A stretch of 64,000 nt of DNA from Lantana camara (taxonomy: Eukaryota > Streptophyta > Magnoliopsida > Lamiales > Verbenaceae): positions 45,537,001 through 45,601,000 of the forward strand of contig CM074856.1 of assembly GCA_037501455.1 (NCBI GenBank), in the 5' to 3' direction. The notes beneath the pieces were generated by a model. That model had not been told where the DNA came from. It saw nothing but the letters and a program-made list of their open reading frames with translations, and made no database searches. Each line of letters begins with the position of its first letter. The stretch's first letter is position 1. A program made the position numbers and the translations under genes. Shown here piece by piece: positions 47,346 to 60,500 of this stretch.

Positions 47346-49196
47346 TGTAGCACCCTAGACCCCAAGGCGCCACATCCCCCGCACTGTAGCCTCGATCCAC
47401 GTATGAAATGGATAGTTCATAAATAAACCAAGACTCCAGCGAACGGGTGACAACAAAACGACGCTCTAGGCGGGACACTCTCCCCAAACATAACCAAACA
47501 AACATGAATAGAAAAGCGGAAGCATTAAAGTCATTCATATATATATAGGTACCATATTTATTACATAGATACATATAGGTACCATTTACTATCAATACAT
47601 TAGGGTCTATTAATGATATACATAACCGTGACCAAAATACTAATATCGATCAATAACATGAAATGTTCCAAAAGTAATATACATGAAGGTATGAAACTAG
47701 ACCCGTGGAAATGCAAGACTCGACCAACTCCCGCCTAGCACAACCACGCTCAAAAGGTACCTGAAAAGTGGAGTATCAGTCTACCGAAGACTGAGTGAGG
47801 GGCAATAAATAATATAGCACACATCACATGCAAGTTGTAGCCTCGGGTGAAGACTTTGGAAATGAAAGGAATAGATATATATAAAGTTTAAGAACTTAAT
47901 CTTTGCCCGAGATTACAACTATCCATTTTAATACGTTTAATTAATCATGCTTGTCAATATCATGAACATGTGGCCCCGGCGAGTAAGGGCAATCTCCAAC
48001 CGAACTCCCAGTCGTGAACAATACGTGATCATGCTTGCTTGCTTGGTAAATACGTGATCATGCAATAGATTTTAGTGCTCACATAGACAATTTCATACTT
48101 GAAAACATGCAATAACCCGAGGATAACCCGACACGTCGGATTAATCCCCAGTCTCCTTCTTCCTCCGGGTGATAGCGAGTTTGCAAGGCTCGACTATCCA
48201 CGACATGGTGTGTGTAGAGGACATGACCCTCTAGACACGGAACTCCTTCCACCACTAATCTCCTAGTGGCTTCAGGGGTGATCCCAACAATGTGAGGATA
48301 ATTCAGGAGTTACCCGTCAGCCCTTGCTTTCCCGGTTGGCTCAAGAATTACCCTCGGGCCCACGTGCAATCATGTACTCGCCAGCATGCTTGAAAATCGT
48401 GACAATCGATACATTCTTGCTTGAAATACTTTTTACTTTGAAAACGTTTATAAATATAATAGGTTTTGGCCGAAAACTAGCACATAAGGGTTATAGGGTT
48501 CGTTTTACCAAAATAAAACCTCACCTTTCTTACAAAATATAATAAATAAGCGCTCTACGGAGCTTGCTCCCCGTCCACGCCCTCGTGACCTTTGTAAGCT
48601 AGGAAATGAAGAAGATGAATGAAGGTGATGATCAAGTTGCCAAAACTTGGGTGATTTCTTGAAATCTTGATGATTGATTGGAAAAAAACTTCTTCCTTTT
48701 CTATTCTTCTTGATACCGAGAATGAGAGCAATTGTGTTTGGCAAAGTTTTGATGGAATGAGCTCAAGGAAGCTCATGGAAGATATTACATGATTCATCCC
48801 TTTTTGAAAATTGTGAAATTGCTCAAATTGCCAATAAATCCTTTAACTCATGAATGTATGCAATTAAGTGTATAAGCTTTTGAAATAAAATCAATTAGGC
48901 CCTTAGAAAATCATGCAATTAAGTCCCTAGCATTTTAGAAAATATTCAACTAGGGGCAATTTGGTAATTTTGTCACTCTCGGTATAAATTTTCATGCAAG
49001 AAATATTTTACGTGTCATGAAATGATATTTTGAATGATATGAATTTAAAGAATTAATATAAATAATGTTTCATGAATTTTATAAAAATATGGAATGCCAC
49101 GTAATATATTATGAAATTAAAAGAAATAAAATAAACCTACGCTCAAAACGCACACGTGGCGTGCTTACCTGTTCATCCGGAAACCGGGGCGTTACA
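47346..49196 (-). repeat. Tekay 3' LTR, 1851 bp
   Basis: TGTAGCACCC...GGGGCGTTACA on the plus strand. Next to it, at 49197-49210, is the polypurine tract (minus strand AGGGGGGGAGAGT). The short ORFs within it are identical in both LTRs simply because the LTRs are. Confidence 0.92.
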
Positions 49197-49210
49197 ACTC
49201 TCCCCCCCCT
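49197..49210 (-). other. Tekay polypurine tract
   Basis: A run of seven G and flanking purines on the minus strand, directly before the LTR start TGTAACGCC. Confidence 0.85.
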
Positions 49211-49235
49211 TAGAAGAATCTGGTCCCCAGATTCT

Positions 49236-52200
49236 CTAGTTCTGCTCGAACAACTCCGGGTGGAACCGTTTCATTTTATCCTCTGTTTCCCATGTAGCTT
49301 CTTCGGTTTTGTCACTTCTCCACAACACTTTAACCATGGGAATTCTCCGGTTTCGCAACTCTTGAAATTTCCGATCCATAATCTTAACCGGCCTCTGAAC
49401 AATTGTCAAATTCGGTTCCAGCTCCACTTCTTCCACGGGGAGAATCGTAGTCTCATCGGGGTAGTACTTCCTTAATTGTGAAACATGAAACACGTTGTGA
49501 ATCCCCGTAAGACTCGGTGGTAGGTCCAGTCGATAGGCTACCTCGCCTATTCTCTCAAGGATCTCAAATGGACCTAAGTAGCGAGGATTAAGCTTTCCTC
49601 CTTTCCCGATCCGGGTGAAACCTTTCCTTGGTGACACCTTCAGAAACACCCGGTCGCCAACCTCGAACTCTAGATCCCTTCGGCGCTTATCAGCATAGCT
49701 CTTCTGTCTATCTTGCGCGGCTTTCATCCGTTGTTGAATCGTTTGAACTTTTTCAATCATAGCTTGAACAACTTTGGAAGGCCTTTCGAATCTTTCACCT
49801 CTCTTTACCCCTTCCTGTTTCGACCATTTCCACTCTTCCAAGTCGAAGAACAACGGAGATCGGCACTTTCTTCCATAAAGTAGCTCGTAAGGAGCCATCC
49901 CAATCGAAGCCTGAAAGCTGTTATTATAAGCAACTCGATCAAGGGAAGCTGTTCTGCCCACGAGTTCTGAAAATCCATCGCGCAAGCCCGAAGAAGATCT
50001 TCCAAATACCTGATTAACCTTTCAGTCTGGCCGTCTGTTTGCGGGTGGAATGCTGTACTGAACTTAAGTTTCGTCCCCAAGACGGCCTGCAACTCTTGCC
50101 ACAACTTAGAAGTAAATCTCGGGTCTCGGTCTGATACTATGCTCACCGGAATACCATGAAGTCGAATAATCTCTCTGTTATAGATCTCGGCTAATTTCGG
50201 GATTTTATAGGACATCCGGACCGGTAGAAAGTGAGCAGACTTTGTAAATCTATCCACGATTACCCAAATTCCATCAAACCCGCCTTTAACCTTCGGTAAT
50301 CCGGAAACAAAGTCCATCGTTACTTGTTCCCACTTCCACTCGGGAATAGGTAACGGTTGTAGAAGTCCCGCGGGTTTTTGGTGCTCAGCTTTCACTTTCT
50401 GACAAGTCAGGCAATGTTTCACGTACTCTGCCACGTCTCTCTTCATCCCGTTCCACCAATAATATTGTTTCAAGTCCTTATACATCTTATTTCCTCCTGG
50501 GTGGATCGAGTATGCTGACTTGTGAGCTTCTTCGAGTAGGACCCGTCTCAACTCTTCAGGTACCACTACTCTGTTTTTAAACCGAAGCAACCCGGTCTCA
50601 TCAAACCCAAACGGACTCTCCGGGTCATCCTTAGCTTTACTTACAAGCTTATGTACTTCCGGATCCCTATTCTGAGCCTCAAATAACTGATTCTTCAATT
50701 CCGGCTGAACTGTGATATTAGAAACCCGAGCCTTTAACACGATCGGGGCAACTTCCTTACTTTCCTTTATTTCCAGACTTGATACACTCGCCTTCCTGCT
50801 AAGTGCATCGGCGACCACATTGGCTTTCCCGGGATGGTATTTAATTGTGCAATCATAATCTTCCAACTTTTCCATCCATCGCCGTTGCCTCATATTTAGA
50901 TCCTTCTGTGTGAATAAATACTGGAGGCTCTTATGATCGGTAAAAATCTCAAAGGAAGTCCCGTAAAGATAATGCCTCCATTTCCCGAGTGCAAAGATCA
51001 CGGCTGCAAGCTCTAGGTCGTGTGTCGGATAATTCCTTTCATATTCTTTTAGCTTTCGAGAAGCATAGGCGATCACTTTTCCTTTCTGAGTCAAAACACA
51101 ACCTAAGCCTTCTTTAGAAGCATCTGTGTAGACTGCATACTCTTCTGAACCCTCGGGAAGCGTTAACACCGGAGCTGAGACTAACTTTTCCTTCAGAAAA
51201 TTAAAGCTTTGATCACACTTCTCGTCCCAGACAAACTTAACATCCTTCTTTGTCAACCGGGTTAACGGTGCCGCAATCTTGGAGAAATCCTGAACAAACC
51301 TTCTGTAATAACCGGCCAATCCCAAGAAGCTTTTAATCTCCGAGGCGTTCTTTGGTTTCTCCCACTTAAGCACGGCCTCAATTTTCGAGGGATCGACTTC
51401 CAACCCTTTTCCTGAAATCACGTGCCCCAAGAAGGAAACCCGATCAATCCAAAATTCACACTTGCTGAACTTAGCAAATAACTGATGCTCTTTCAAGGTC
51501 TGTAGGACGAGTCTGAGATGTCTCGCGTGCTCCTCGGCTGATTTCGAGAAAACCAGAATATCATCAATAAATATCACCACGAACTTGTCGAGGAAAGGCC
51601 TGAATATCCGGTGCATCATATCCATAAAAGCTGCAGGGGCGTTAGTTAATCCAAATGGCATAACCACGAACTCGTAGTGCCCATACCGAGTATTGAATCC
51701 TGTCTTAGGAATGTCCTCTGCTCGGATTCGCAGCTGATAGTATCCCTGTCTTAAATCCAATTTTGAATACACCTTAGAACCCTGAAGTATATCGAACAAC
51801 TCCTCGATATGTGGGAGGGGATACTTGTTCTTAATAGTCATCCTGTTCAATTCCCTGTAATCAATGCACATTCTTAAAGTCCCGTCCTTCTTCTTTACAA
51901 ACAACACCGGTGCTCCCCACGGCGAAGAACTTGGCCGAATGTACCCAACTTCCAACAAGGCCTCAAGCTGAACTTTTAGTTCCTTCAACTCAGCTGGAGC
52001 CATCCGATAGGGAGTCTTTGAATACGGCTCAGCATTCGGGAAAAGATCAATCACAAATTCAATCTCTCGTTCAGGAGGCAAGGAATCCAATTTCTCTGGA
52101 AACACCTCGGGGAATTCCTTTACTACCTCGGTATCCTCTAACTTCACCTGATCTTTTGGCTTATTTAGAACGTAGGCAATGAACCCGGTAGCCCCGTCTC

Positions 52201-53764
52201 TGACTAATCTCTGAGCCTCTGAAAACGAAAGTAGGGGTACAGTCTTCGAAGTACAGCCTGTAACAATCTCTGAACCCAACTGAACCTTCTTGGCCCGACA
52301 ATCAATTGTAGCACGATGCCTGTACAGCCAATCCATCCCCAGAATAGCCCCGTATCTCTCCATTGGCATCACAATAAAGTCTGTCAGAAATTCCCTGCCT
52401 TCAATCACCACTGGAACATCCCTGTAAACCTGATCCGTCTCTCGCCTACTACCGAAAGGAGTACTAACTATATAGCGTACAGAAGTACACATAGCAGGCA
52501 AAGACAAGGTAATAGCAATAGAATGCGCAAGAAAGGAGTGTGTAGCTCCTGGATCAAATAATGTATGGATGTTCGTGCCATGAATGCAAATAATACCTTC
52601 AACTACTGCAGCGGGGTCAATATCAGCATCATGCTCCTCTCCAGCAAGTGCATAAGCTCGGGCTCTCACCAGTGGCCTCGGTCCTGCAGGTGGTGGATCC
52701 TGACGATCCGGACAACCATCCACCAGGTGCTCGTTACTCCCACAGATCAAACACAAACCCAACCGGCGCCTGCAGTTATCATAGGTGTGCGTAGGATGTC
52801 CACACCATGTGCATCTCGGTCTCTGAGGTGGCTGGGGTGGTGCTGGAGCTCTCGGACCCCTCAGTAACGGCCCTGAACCCTTCTGTGACGATCCTGTAAA
52901 CTTAGGTTTCTTCCCAGAGTCCCTCTGCGCTGGAGGTGCAGAATATACCATCGGCCTCTTTCCTGAGCTCGAACCCTGGCCTGATCTCGAGCCTGAAGCC
53001 TGTCCTACTCGCTGAGTAGCCCTCCTAGCACTATCAGAATCCTCAACCTTCAGGGCCTTTGCAGTAGCCTTTGCCCAAGTGCTAGTATTAGCTGCTTTCA
53101 AGGCATCCTGGATATCTGGTCTCAACCCTTGAACAAACTGCATCGCCTTGTGAAAGTCATCATTCGCTATGTTGGGTGCATAGCGAGAAAGCCTCTCGAA
53201 CTCAGCGATGTACTGACCCACGGACCTGCCTCCCTGCTTTAGCTCTGTAAACTCCCTCAATCTGCGGGTACGGGAAGCTGGAGGAATATACTTGTTTCTG
53301 AACTCCCGTACGAAAACCTCCCAAGTGATCTCAGTCCCTGCTGCCTCCAGAACAATCTCTGTACTCTCCCACCAGGAGTAGGCCTCGCCCTGAATAAGAG
53401 TAAGGGTGCAACGGGCCTTCTCCTGACTGTCGCAAGGAATAAGCTGCCAAATCCTTTCTACCTCCTTTAGCCACATCTCTGCCTGGATATCGTCTCCCTT
53501 ATAGAACTTCAGGGGACGCTGGTTCTGAAACTCTCGCAAAATAGCGGAAATGGGGTTCTCCGGAGGTGCTACCTGCGCTGGTGGTGGTGGTGGAGGTACC
53601 CGTTCCTGTAACCTCTGATCAATAAGCCCCACTACTGCATTCATGAAATCCTGGGGCTGTGCCTGAGCAGGTGGAGGAGGTGGTGATCTCTCGCGGCGAT
53701 GGTGTCGGCGATGATGATGCCTGTGCCTCGAGGATCGGTCACTAGAACGTCTGTCGTGCTCCAT
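49236..53764 (-). pseudogene. Tekay gag-pol polyprotein, one frameshift
   Basis: Starts at the ATG at 53764. In order: Arg/His-rich N-terminus; gag core (residues about 80-240); two CCHC zinc knuckles (about 315-350; [14 protein letters not shown] and [14 protein letters not shown]); protease (about 404) with DPG where DSG or DTG is expected; RT with FIDD (about 733); RNase H (YTDASKEG, about 876); integrase with the zinc finger (about 1080-1115), Asp, Asp and Glu (MDFVSGL, SDRDPRF, GQTERL). At about 49931-49934 one base is missing, so the frame changes and the C-terminal integrase and chromodomain-like part (49985-49236, ending EATWETEDKMKRFHP) is out of frame. The protease change may itself inactivate the element. 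Chromodomains steer integration toward marked chromatin. Confidence 0.92.
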
Positions 53765-53999
53765 CCTGAAATGAGATCACTAAACATGCGTGGCTTGATC
53801 AATAAATGCAAATGTGTGCATAGAATTTCCAGATTATTAAGTAGCACATGTTCAAGGAAGATCAACTAGTGCAATTAATACGAATAAGGGAGTAAATCAA
53901 GTAGATCAACCCAATGCAGACTCCCAAATACCACATAATCCTATGCCGTGCGACCTAGACTGACTCGACACGACTCGAGAACCTCGGTTTTACAACCGG

Positions 54000-54011
54000 G
54001 CTCTGATACCA
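54000..54011 (-). other. Tekay primer binding site, initiator Met tRNA
   Basis: On the minus strand TGGTATCAGAGC, eight bases inside the 5' LTR. Confidence 0.9.
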
Positions 54012-54019
54012 CCTGTAGA

Positions 54020-55870
54020 TGTAGCACCCTAGACCCCAAGGCGCCACATCCCCCGCACTGTAGCCTCGATCCACGTATGAAATGGATAGTTCATACATAA
54101 ACTAAGACTCCAGCGAACGGGTGACAACAAAACGACGCTCTAGGCGGGACACTCTCCCCAAACATAACCAAACAAACATGAATAGAAAAGCGGAAGCATT
54201 AAAGTCATTCATATATATATAGGTACCATATTTATTACATAGATACATATAGGTACCATTTACTATCAATACATTAGGGTCTATTAATGATATACATAAC
54301 CGTGACCAAAATACTAATATCGATCAATAACATGAAATGTTCCAAAAGTAATATACATGAAGGTATGAAACTAGACCCGTGGAAATGCAAGACTCGACCG
54401 ACTCCCGCCTAGCACAACCACGCTCAAAAGGTACCTGAAAAGTGGAGTATCAGTCTACCGAAGACTGAGTGAGGGGCAATAAATAATATAGCACACATCA
54501 CATGCAAGTTGTAGCCTCGGGTGAAGACTTTGGAAATGAAAGGAATAGATATATATAAAGTTTAAGAACTTAATCTTTGCCCGAGATTACAACTATCCAT
54601 TTTAATACGTTTAATTAATCATGCTTGTCAATATCATGAACATGTGGCCCCGGCGAGTAAGGGCAATCTCCAACCGAACTCCCAGTCGTGAACAATACGT
54701 GATCATGCTTGCTTGCTTGGTAAATACGTGATCATGTAATAGATTTTAGTGCTCACATAGACAATTTCATACTTGAAAACATGCAATAACCCGAGGATAA
54801 CCCGACACGTCGGATTAATCCCCAGTCTCCTTCTTCCTCCGGGTGATAGCGAGTTTGCAAGGCTCGACTATCCACGACATGGTGTGTGTAGAGGACATGA
54901 CCCTCTAGACACGGAACTCCTTCCACCACTAATCTCCTAGTGGCTTCAGGGGTGATCCCAACAATGTGAGGATAATTCAGGAGTTACCCGTCAGCCCTTG
55001 CTTTCCCGGTTGGCTCAAGAATTACTCTCGGGCCCACGTGCAATCATGTACTCGCCAGCATGCTTGAAAATCGTGACAATCGATACATTCTTGCTTGAAA
55101 TACTTTTTACTTTGAAAACGTTTATAAATATAATAGGTTTTGGCCGAAAACTAGCACATAAGGGTTATAGGGTTCGTTTTACCAAAATAAAACCTCACCT
55201 TTCTTACAAAATATAATAAATAAGCGCTCTACGGAGCTTGCTCCCCGTCCACGCCCTCGTGACCTTTGTAAGCTAGGAAATGAAGAAGATGAATGAAGGT
55301 GATGATCAAGTTGCCAAAACTTGGGTGATTTCTTGAAATCTTGATGATTGATTGGAAAAAAACTTCTTCCTTTTCTATTCTTCTTGATACCGAGAATGAG
55401 AGCAATTGTGTTTGGCAAAGTTTTGATGGAATGAGCTCAAGGAAGCTCATGGAAGATATTACATGATTCATCCCTTTTTGAAAATTGTGAAATTGCTCAA
55501 ATTGCCAATAAATCCTTTAACTCATGAATGTATGCAATTAAGTGTATAAGCTTTTGAAATAAAATCAATTAGGCCCTTAGAAAATCATGCAATTAAGTCC
55601 CTAGCATTTTAGAAAATATTCAACTAGGGGCAATTTGGTAATTTTGTCACTCTCGGTATAAATTTTCATGCAAGAAATATTTTACGTGTCATGAAATGAT
55701 ATTTTGAATGATATGAATTTAAAGAATTAATATAAATAATGTTTCATGAATTTTATAAAAATATGGAATGCCACGTAATATATTATGAAATTAAAAGAAA
55801 TAAAATAAACCTACGCTCAAAACGCACACGTGGCGTGCTTACCTGTTCATCCGGAAACCGGGGCGTTACA
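54020..55870 (-). repeat. Tekay 5' LTR, 1851 bp
   Basis: Same length as the 3' LTR and almost identical. Differences noticed by eye lie near 54094, 54106, 54401, 54736 and 55026. ACTTT follows. Confidence 0.93.
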
Positions 55871-55875
55871 ACTTT

Positions 55876-57728
55876 CGTGGTGGACACCGATGCTTCGGCT
55901 GTGGGGATTGGTGCAGTACTGTTACAAGATGACCAACCGATTGCATACTTTAGTAAGAAGTTGGGACCAAGGAGGAAATTGGCTTCGACATATCATAAGG
56001 AACTTTATGCAATTGTAGAGGTCGTTCAAAAATGGAGGCAATATCTATTGGGACGGGAATTTATTATTCGATCTGACCAAAGGAGCCTTCGCGAATTGCT
56101 TCAACAAGTGATTCAGACACTGGACCAGCAGTTTTATGTCCGGAAGTTGTTGGGATTTTGGTTTCGTATCGAATACAAACCGGGTTCTACTAACGTGATT
56201 GCCGATGCATTATCACGGCGGGAAGAGGATTTGGAGTCGCGGCATCTGCTGAGTTTTGTCTCTCGAACAGCAGCGGATATTATGGTTATAATACGGCGGG
56301 ATAACAAGGAAAAATCTGATTTGGTGGAATTGCATAAGGCTAATGCAGCGGGCACTTTATCTTCACCCTTTTCAGTATTTGATGGAATGATTTTTTATAA
56401 GCATAGGCTATGTGTGAGCCAACATTCTGATTTGCGGACCGAATTAGTGCGGGAATACCATGACTCGCAATCCGGAGGTCACGCGGGAGTCGAGCGAACC
56501 TTTCAGCGCTTAGTCTTGTCATTTTATTGGCCAAAAATGCGGGTCGACGTACGTAATCACATCGCGGTGTGTGTTGTTTGTCAAGCGACTAAATATGCTA
56601 CAACTCCGACTGCGGGCCTACTTCAGCCTTTGCCCATACCTGAACATATTTGGGATGAGTTCAATATGGATTTCATCATAGGTTTGCCTATGTCGCGGGG
56701 TTGCACTGTTATATTAGTCGTCGTGGATCGTCTTTCTAAATATGCGTATTTTGGGGCTCTCCCATCGGATTTCGATGCGCATCGGACTGCGTTTTTATTT
56801 ACCGACATGGTGGTTAAACATCATGGTATTCCTTCAGCTATTGCGTCAGACCGAGACCCGGTTTTTACTAGCAAATTTTGGCATGAATTACACCCGATGA
56901 GCGGCACTACTCTGAAACATAGCTCCGCATTCCACCCCCAAACGGATGGGCAAACGGAGGTAATGAAAACTTTGGAGCAGTACTTGAGAGCTTTTTGTCA
57001 TGAAAAGTCATCGCGTTGGACGGTTTTGTTGCCTTGGGCCGAGTTAGCTTTAAACACGAGTTATCACTCTGGCTTGAAAATGTCTCCATTTCAAGCGGTA
57101 TATGGGCGTCCCCCGCCGGATTTAGTTCCATTTCAACGTGGGCGCAGTAGGTTGTCAGCTGTTGAGGAGTTGTTGGTGGAGCGTGATGAAGTGGTGCGGC
57201 AGTTGAGGGCTAATCTGTTAGCGGTGTAGCATAGGATAAAAATGGTGGCTGATCGAAAACGGTCGGATGTTCAGTTGCTGAGGGTGATGAGGTGCTATTG
57301 AAATTGCAGCCGTATCGGCAGCATTCGGTGTATCGGCGCCGAAATCAGAAGTTGGCTATGCGGTTTTTTGGGCCGTTTGAGGTGATCGAAAAGGTTGGTC
57401 CCGTGGCATATAAGTTACGATTGCCTGACTCGTCCAGGATCCATCCCGTTTTTCATGTTTCCCTTTTGAAGAAGTTTGTTCATGGCACGCATAGCTTAGC
57501 GGGTGAGGAGTTGCCGCGTGATTTGTTGAATGGGCGAGTTCCTTCGAGACCGGTCAGTGTGCATGAGTCGAGGACCGTGTTGCGTAATGGTGTGCTGGAA
57601 GAGCAGTGGTTAGTTCGGTGGTCTGACGGTTCTTTGGATGATGCCTCTTGGGAGCCCGTTGCGGTGGTTCGCGAATTTTTTCCTAGTTTACACCTTGAGG
57701 ACAAGGTGGGTTCTGAAGGTCGGGGGAG
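55876..57728 (+). pseudogene. Reina RNase H, integrase and chromodomain region
   Basis: Continues the Reina polyprotein after Tekay. It holds RNase H (VVDTDASAVGIG, NVIADALSR), the integrase zinc finger (HDSQSGGHAGVERT ... CVVCQ), integrase Asp, Asp and Glu (FNMDFIIGL, SDRDPVFT, GQTEV) and a chromodomain-like C-terminus (EEQWLVRWSDGSLDDASWEP, about 57598-57657). A TAG at 57227-57229 and a frame change before 57292 interrupt it. The last residues are encoded inside the 3' LTR, with the stop at 57862-57864. Confidence 0.88.
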
Positions 57729-58169
57729 TGATACGAGGGATGGTGAGGAACTGGAGCATAAGGATAAGGCAGGTAGTGGGGAAGATAATGGTGATCCTGT
57801 TCCTCGGCGAAGTGTTAGGCAAACGAAGAAACCAGCTTGGCAAAAGGATTATGTTTCCCGTTGATGTTCATCATGCTGTTAATTAGTTAGTTTGGGTTAT
57901 TTAGTAATTAGTTTAATTTGTGAGTCCTTAGTCAGTTATTAGTTTGAGTTGGGTTAGGTTTGGAGTCTATGCTATTTATTTGTTCTGGTTGCCGAACATT
58001 ATTATTATTAAGTAATACAATTATTCTATTTTCCTTATCTCTTGCTTCTCTATCTCTCCCTCTTAACTTTCGCCGCCGCCGGCTCTACCGGACCCTTCTC
58101 CCCTTTCTTCTCGATCGAATTACGAGCTCGAGACCGCTCTAACGTCTCCTACGATAACCGTTGTTATCA
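57729..58169 (+). repeat. Reina 3' LTR, 441 bp
   Basis: TGATACGAGG...GTTATCA. The polyprotein frame runs about 136 bases into it before stopping, so coding sequence and LTR overlap. Confidence 0.88.
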
Positions 58170-58263
58170 CTGGTGTAAAACTCGCTGCCCGTTAAGTTCT
58201 TGAAGCAGAGCAGTTAGCCGACTTGGGCCTCTGGTGAACCAAAAATAGGAAAGTATTACTATT

Positions 58264-58371
58264 TTTTTTTTTTTTTTTTAACACACACACTCCAAGTGGT
58301 CAAAGAGATTCGAACCCGGGACCTTACCTTCGAGAAAGAACCCTCAAACCACTTGACCAACCCCTGTTGGC
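58264..58371 (-). repeat. tRNA-derived SINE with 14-bp target duplication
   Basis: On the minus strand: box A-like TGGTCAAGTGGTTTGAGG, box B-like GGGTTCGAATC and an A-rich tail (the T run at 58264-58279 on the plus strand). AAAGTATTACTATT flanks it at 58250-58263 and 58372-58385. These are the marks of insertion by target-primed reverse transcription using LINE enzymes. Confidence 0.85.
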
Positions 58372-58385
58372 AAAGTATTACTATT

Positions 58386-60390
58386 AATTAAACTTAGTCA
58401 ATCCCATAGTTTTTCTCTTCCGACTTTTAAATTCTTCCTAAGCTAACGAGAGATCAGTGCAGAAATCAAATTAGTGTTCATTTTGTCAAAGTCAGAAAGG
58501 GAACCCTTAAGCCCCCACAGAAAAAAGTGGGTAACAAATAATTAATAGTCACAACTACTACACTATGATAATTGATTTCTATATTACATTTCCCCCCTTT
58601 TCTTATATGTACTGACTTGGTATTGGCCACAAGCTTAGTTTGTAGACATATATATTGTCTTCATCTTTGAGATTGAGAAATAATTATTTGTTTAATTTAT
58701 GAAATAGCGACTGTTGACAATTCTTGGATTAGAATTCAGAGAACGACAGTTTTATACTAATTTTTGTTTTCTATATATTGGTCGTCCCCTTTTACTATTA
58801 AATTACATTTTAAGAACATTTTTGAGAACTCGATTATAAGGATTTTGTAAAAATTCAGAAAATTTTGATTTATAGCTCTGAAATTTAATTATTATAATAT
58901 ATGTGATATTTTATGAATAACTAGTAAAATGTTGAGGTGACCATTCTCATGGCTAAAATGTCAACTCTCCCCGGTTAGGATTTGATAGAAATTTAAATAC
59001 TTTTTTATTAATTTCTTATATATAATATTGGTAATAGAAACCGCAAAAATATTGGTAATTTATCAAATTGAATCATCGATACTATTTTTAAACTCATACT
59101 ATACGTATTGAATCAAAGATACCACCAAAATTTTTCAAAGTGATCCAATTAATCAATCGAGAATGTTTCATCTTCTTAAAATTAATATTAAATTTATACA
59201 ATATATAATTGAAAAATGTAAAATGCACCGTGATAATCGTCATATACCTAAAATCCTACACATTAAAATGTAACGCAAATCAATTTTTCCTAACAAAAGC
59301 CACCAAAGCGCACTAAGTCTCAAATGGCATGATATTTGAAATTAACCCAAAACCTAATTACAGAAAATTTAGATGTGATCAACCCGAAATAATATAAAAC
59401 ATGCATCATCTTCTACCACTAAGATCAATAAATATTTCATTCAAGTTCATCTTGGTGGATAGGGATGAAAGAGGAAGAAGGACAAATCTGCATAAATTAT
59501 AATTCATATAATTCCTAATTTCGAGCTAGACGTCAAACGCTTAATCCAACATCTTGAGGCAACTTTACAACCAAAACTTGGGGCCCCAAAAAACCTGAAC
59601 CATAAAAATCAATAATTTGTGAACAGAATTGAGTCCCTAGCACGCACCACTTCTCACAATTGAAGGCTGTAGATTAATGAAGTTGCAAGTGGAGATCATA
59701 AAGAAGAAAACTGTACAGAGAGTCCCAAAGAAATCCGATGGCCAAATTTGAAATCCCGAAACGTGTGCTTGTCTTTTGCTTCAGACTGTTGATGTATTCA
59801 CATGTGTTATCTGTCACTGCCCACCACTTGAAGCCATGCCCACAATGTATCTTTTTTCTTTCCTTGTGTGTTGCCAAATGTTTTGCAGTGATGGTCTATT
59901 CGCTATTGTTAGTCTTTCAAGTCACAAAATTTATGCTAAGGGAGAACCCAAATATGGACCTATTGTTTGTAGATTAATCATTTTGCTTCCCATTCAGAAT
60001 GGGGAATTATTCTCCACATACATACTTGGATTGCATGCTCTTGAATCCTCCTTAATTTTAATTTAATTTCTTTTTTATTTTGTTTGTATCGTTCTGTTTG
60101 AAATAGACGATGTCTTGTCAAATTTTACATCGTATGAGGGATTAGATTACATGTACCATAATATGAAGAATTGAAGATAGATTTTAGTGGATTTAAATTT
60201 TTGTTTGAATACGTCAAACTAATTACATACGTAACAGATATAACCATAATTTATTAATTTTTGGTTTAGATCAAAATGTTCAATGTCGACTACAATAATT
60301 TTTTCACGCTAAATTGTACGTACTTTAGAACTCATTAAAAAATTTAAAATTACTTCATATACAAATTAAATTAGAATTCGGACTCTTGAG
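58386..60390. other. AT-rich intergenic DNA
   Basis: About 2 kb without a recognisable gene. Overlapping short ORFs near 59674-60066 have no family motif that I know and no supporting gene structure. A small host gene remnant cannot be excluded. Confidence 0.5.
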
Positions 60391-60500
60391 CCCGCAGGGC
60401 GTAGCTCAAATGGTTCCAGATGGACGGATTTATTAAAAAGGTGTAAGGTTCAATTCTCACGTCATGGAGTGTGGGAGTATCAGTCTTGAGTCCAATATGG
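60391..60500 (+). repeat. tRNA-derived SINE-like repeat
   Basis: Box A-like GTAGCTCAAATGG (from about 60403) and box B-like GGTTCAATTC (from about 60449) about 40 bp apart. Ends and target duplication are not defined. Confidence 0.55.

Larger units (their letters stand above)
47346..55870 (-). mobile_element. Tekay-type chromovirus (Ty3/gypsy), young
   Basis: An 8525-bp element on the minus strand. Both LTRs are 1851 bp. ACTTT flanks it (47341-47345 and 55871-55875) inside the Reina RNase H gene. PBS, gag, protease, RT, RNase H, integrase, chromodomain region and PPT are in order. On the minus strand the LTR begins TGTAACGCCCC, usual for Tekay/Del. I count about five LTR differences by eye, so it is far younger than the Reina element that it interrupts. 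One 1-base deletion in integrase breaks the polyprotein. Confidence 0.93.
44303..58169 (+). mobile_element. Reina-type chromovirus (Ty3/gypsy), split by Tekay
   Basis: LTRs of 442 and 441 bp (44303-44744 and 57729-58169), both TGATAC...GTTATCA. Without the Tekay insertion the element is about 5.3 kb. Gag, protease, RT, RNase H, integrase and a C-terminal chromodomain-like segment follow in order on the plus strand. Small size and short LTRs fit the Reina lineage. The flanks GCGGT (left) and CTGGT (right) are at best a decayed target duplication. The LTRs differ at about 15 positions by eye. Confidence 0.87.

Noticed and set aside
48324..48797. Repeated ORFs also present at 54998-55471
   Set aside because: They are the two Tekay LTRs; identity reflects recent insertion, not coding constraint.
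59674..60066. Overlapping short ORFs on both strands
   Set aside because: No family motif; Phe/Leu-rich frames are common in such DNA.
60391..60470. Functional tRNA gene
   Set aside because: Boxes A and B are present but no cloverleaf with acceptor stem can be drawn; fits a SINE head better.
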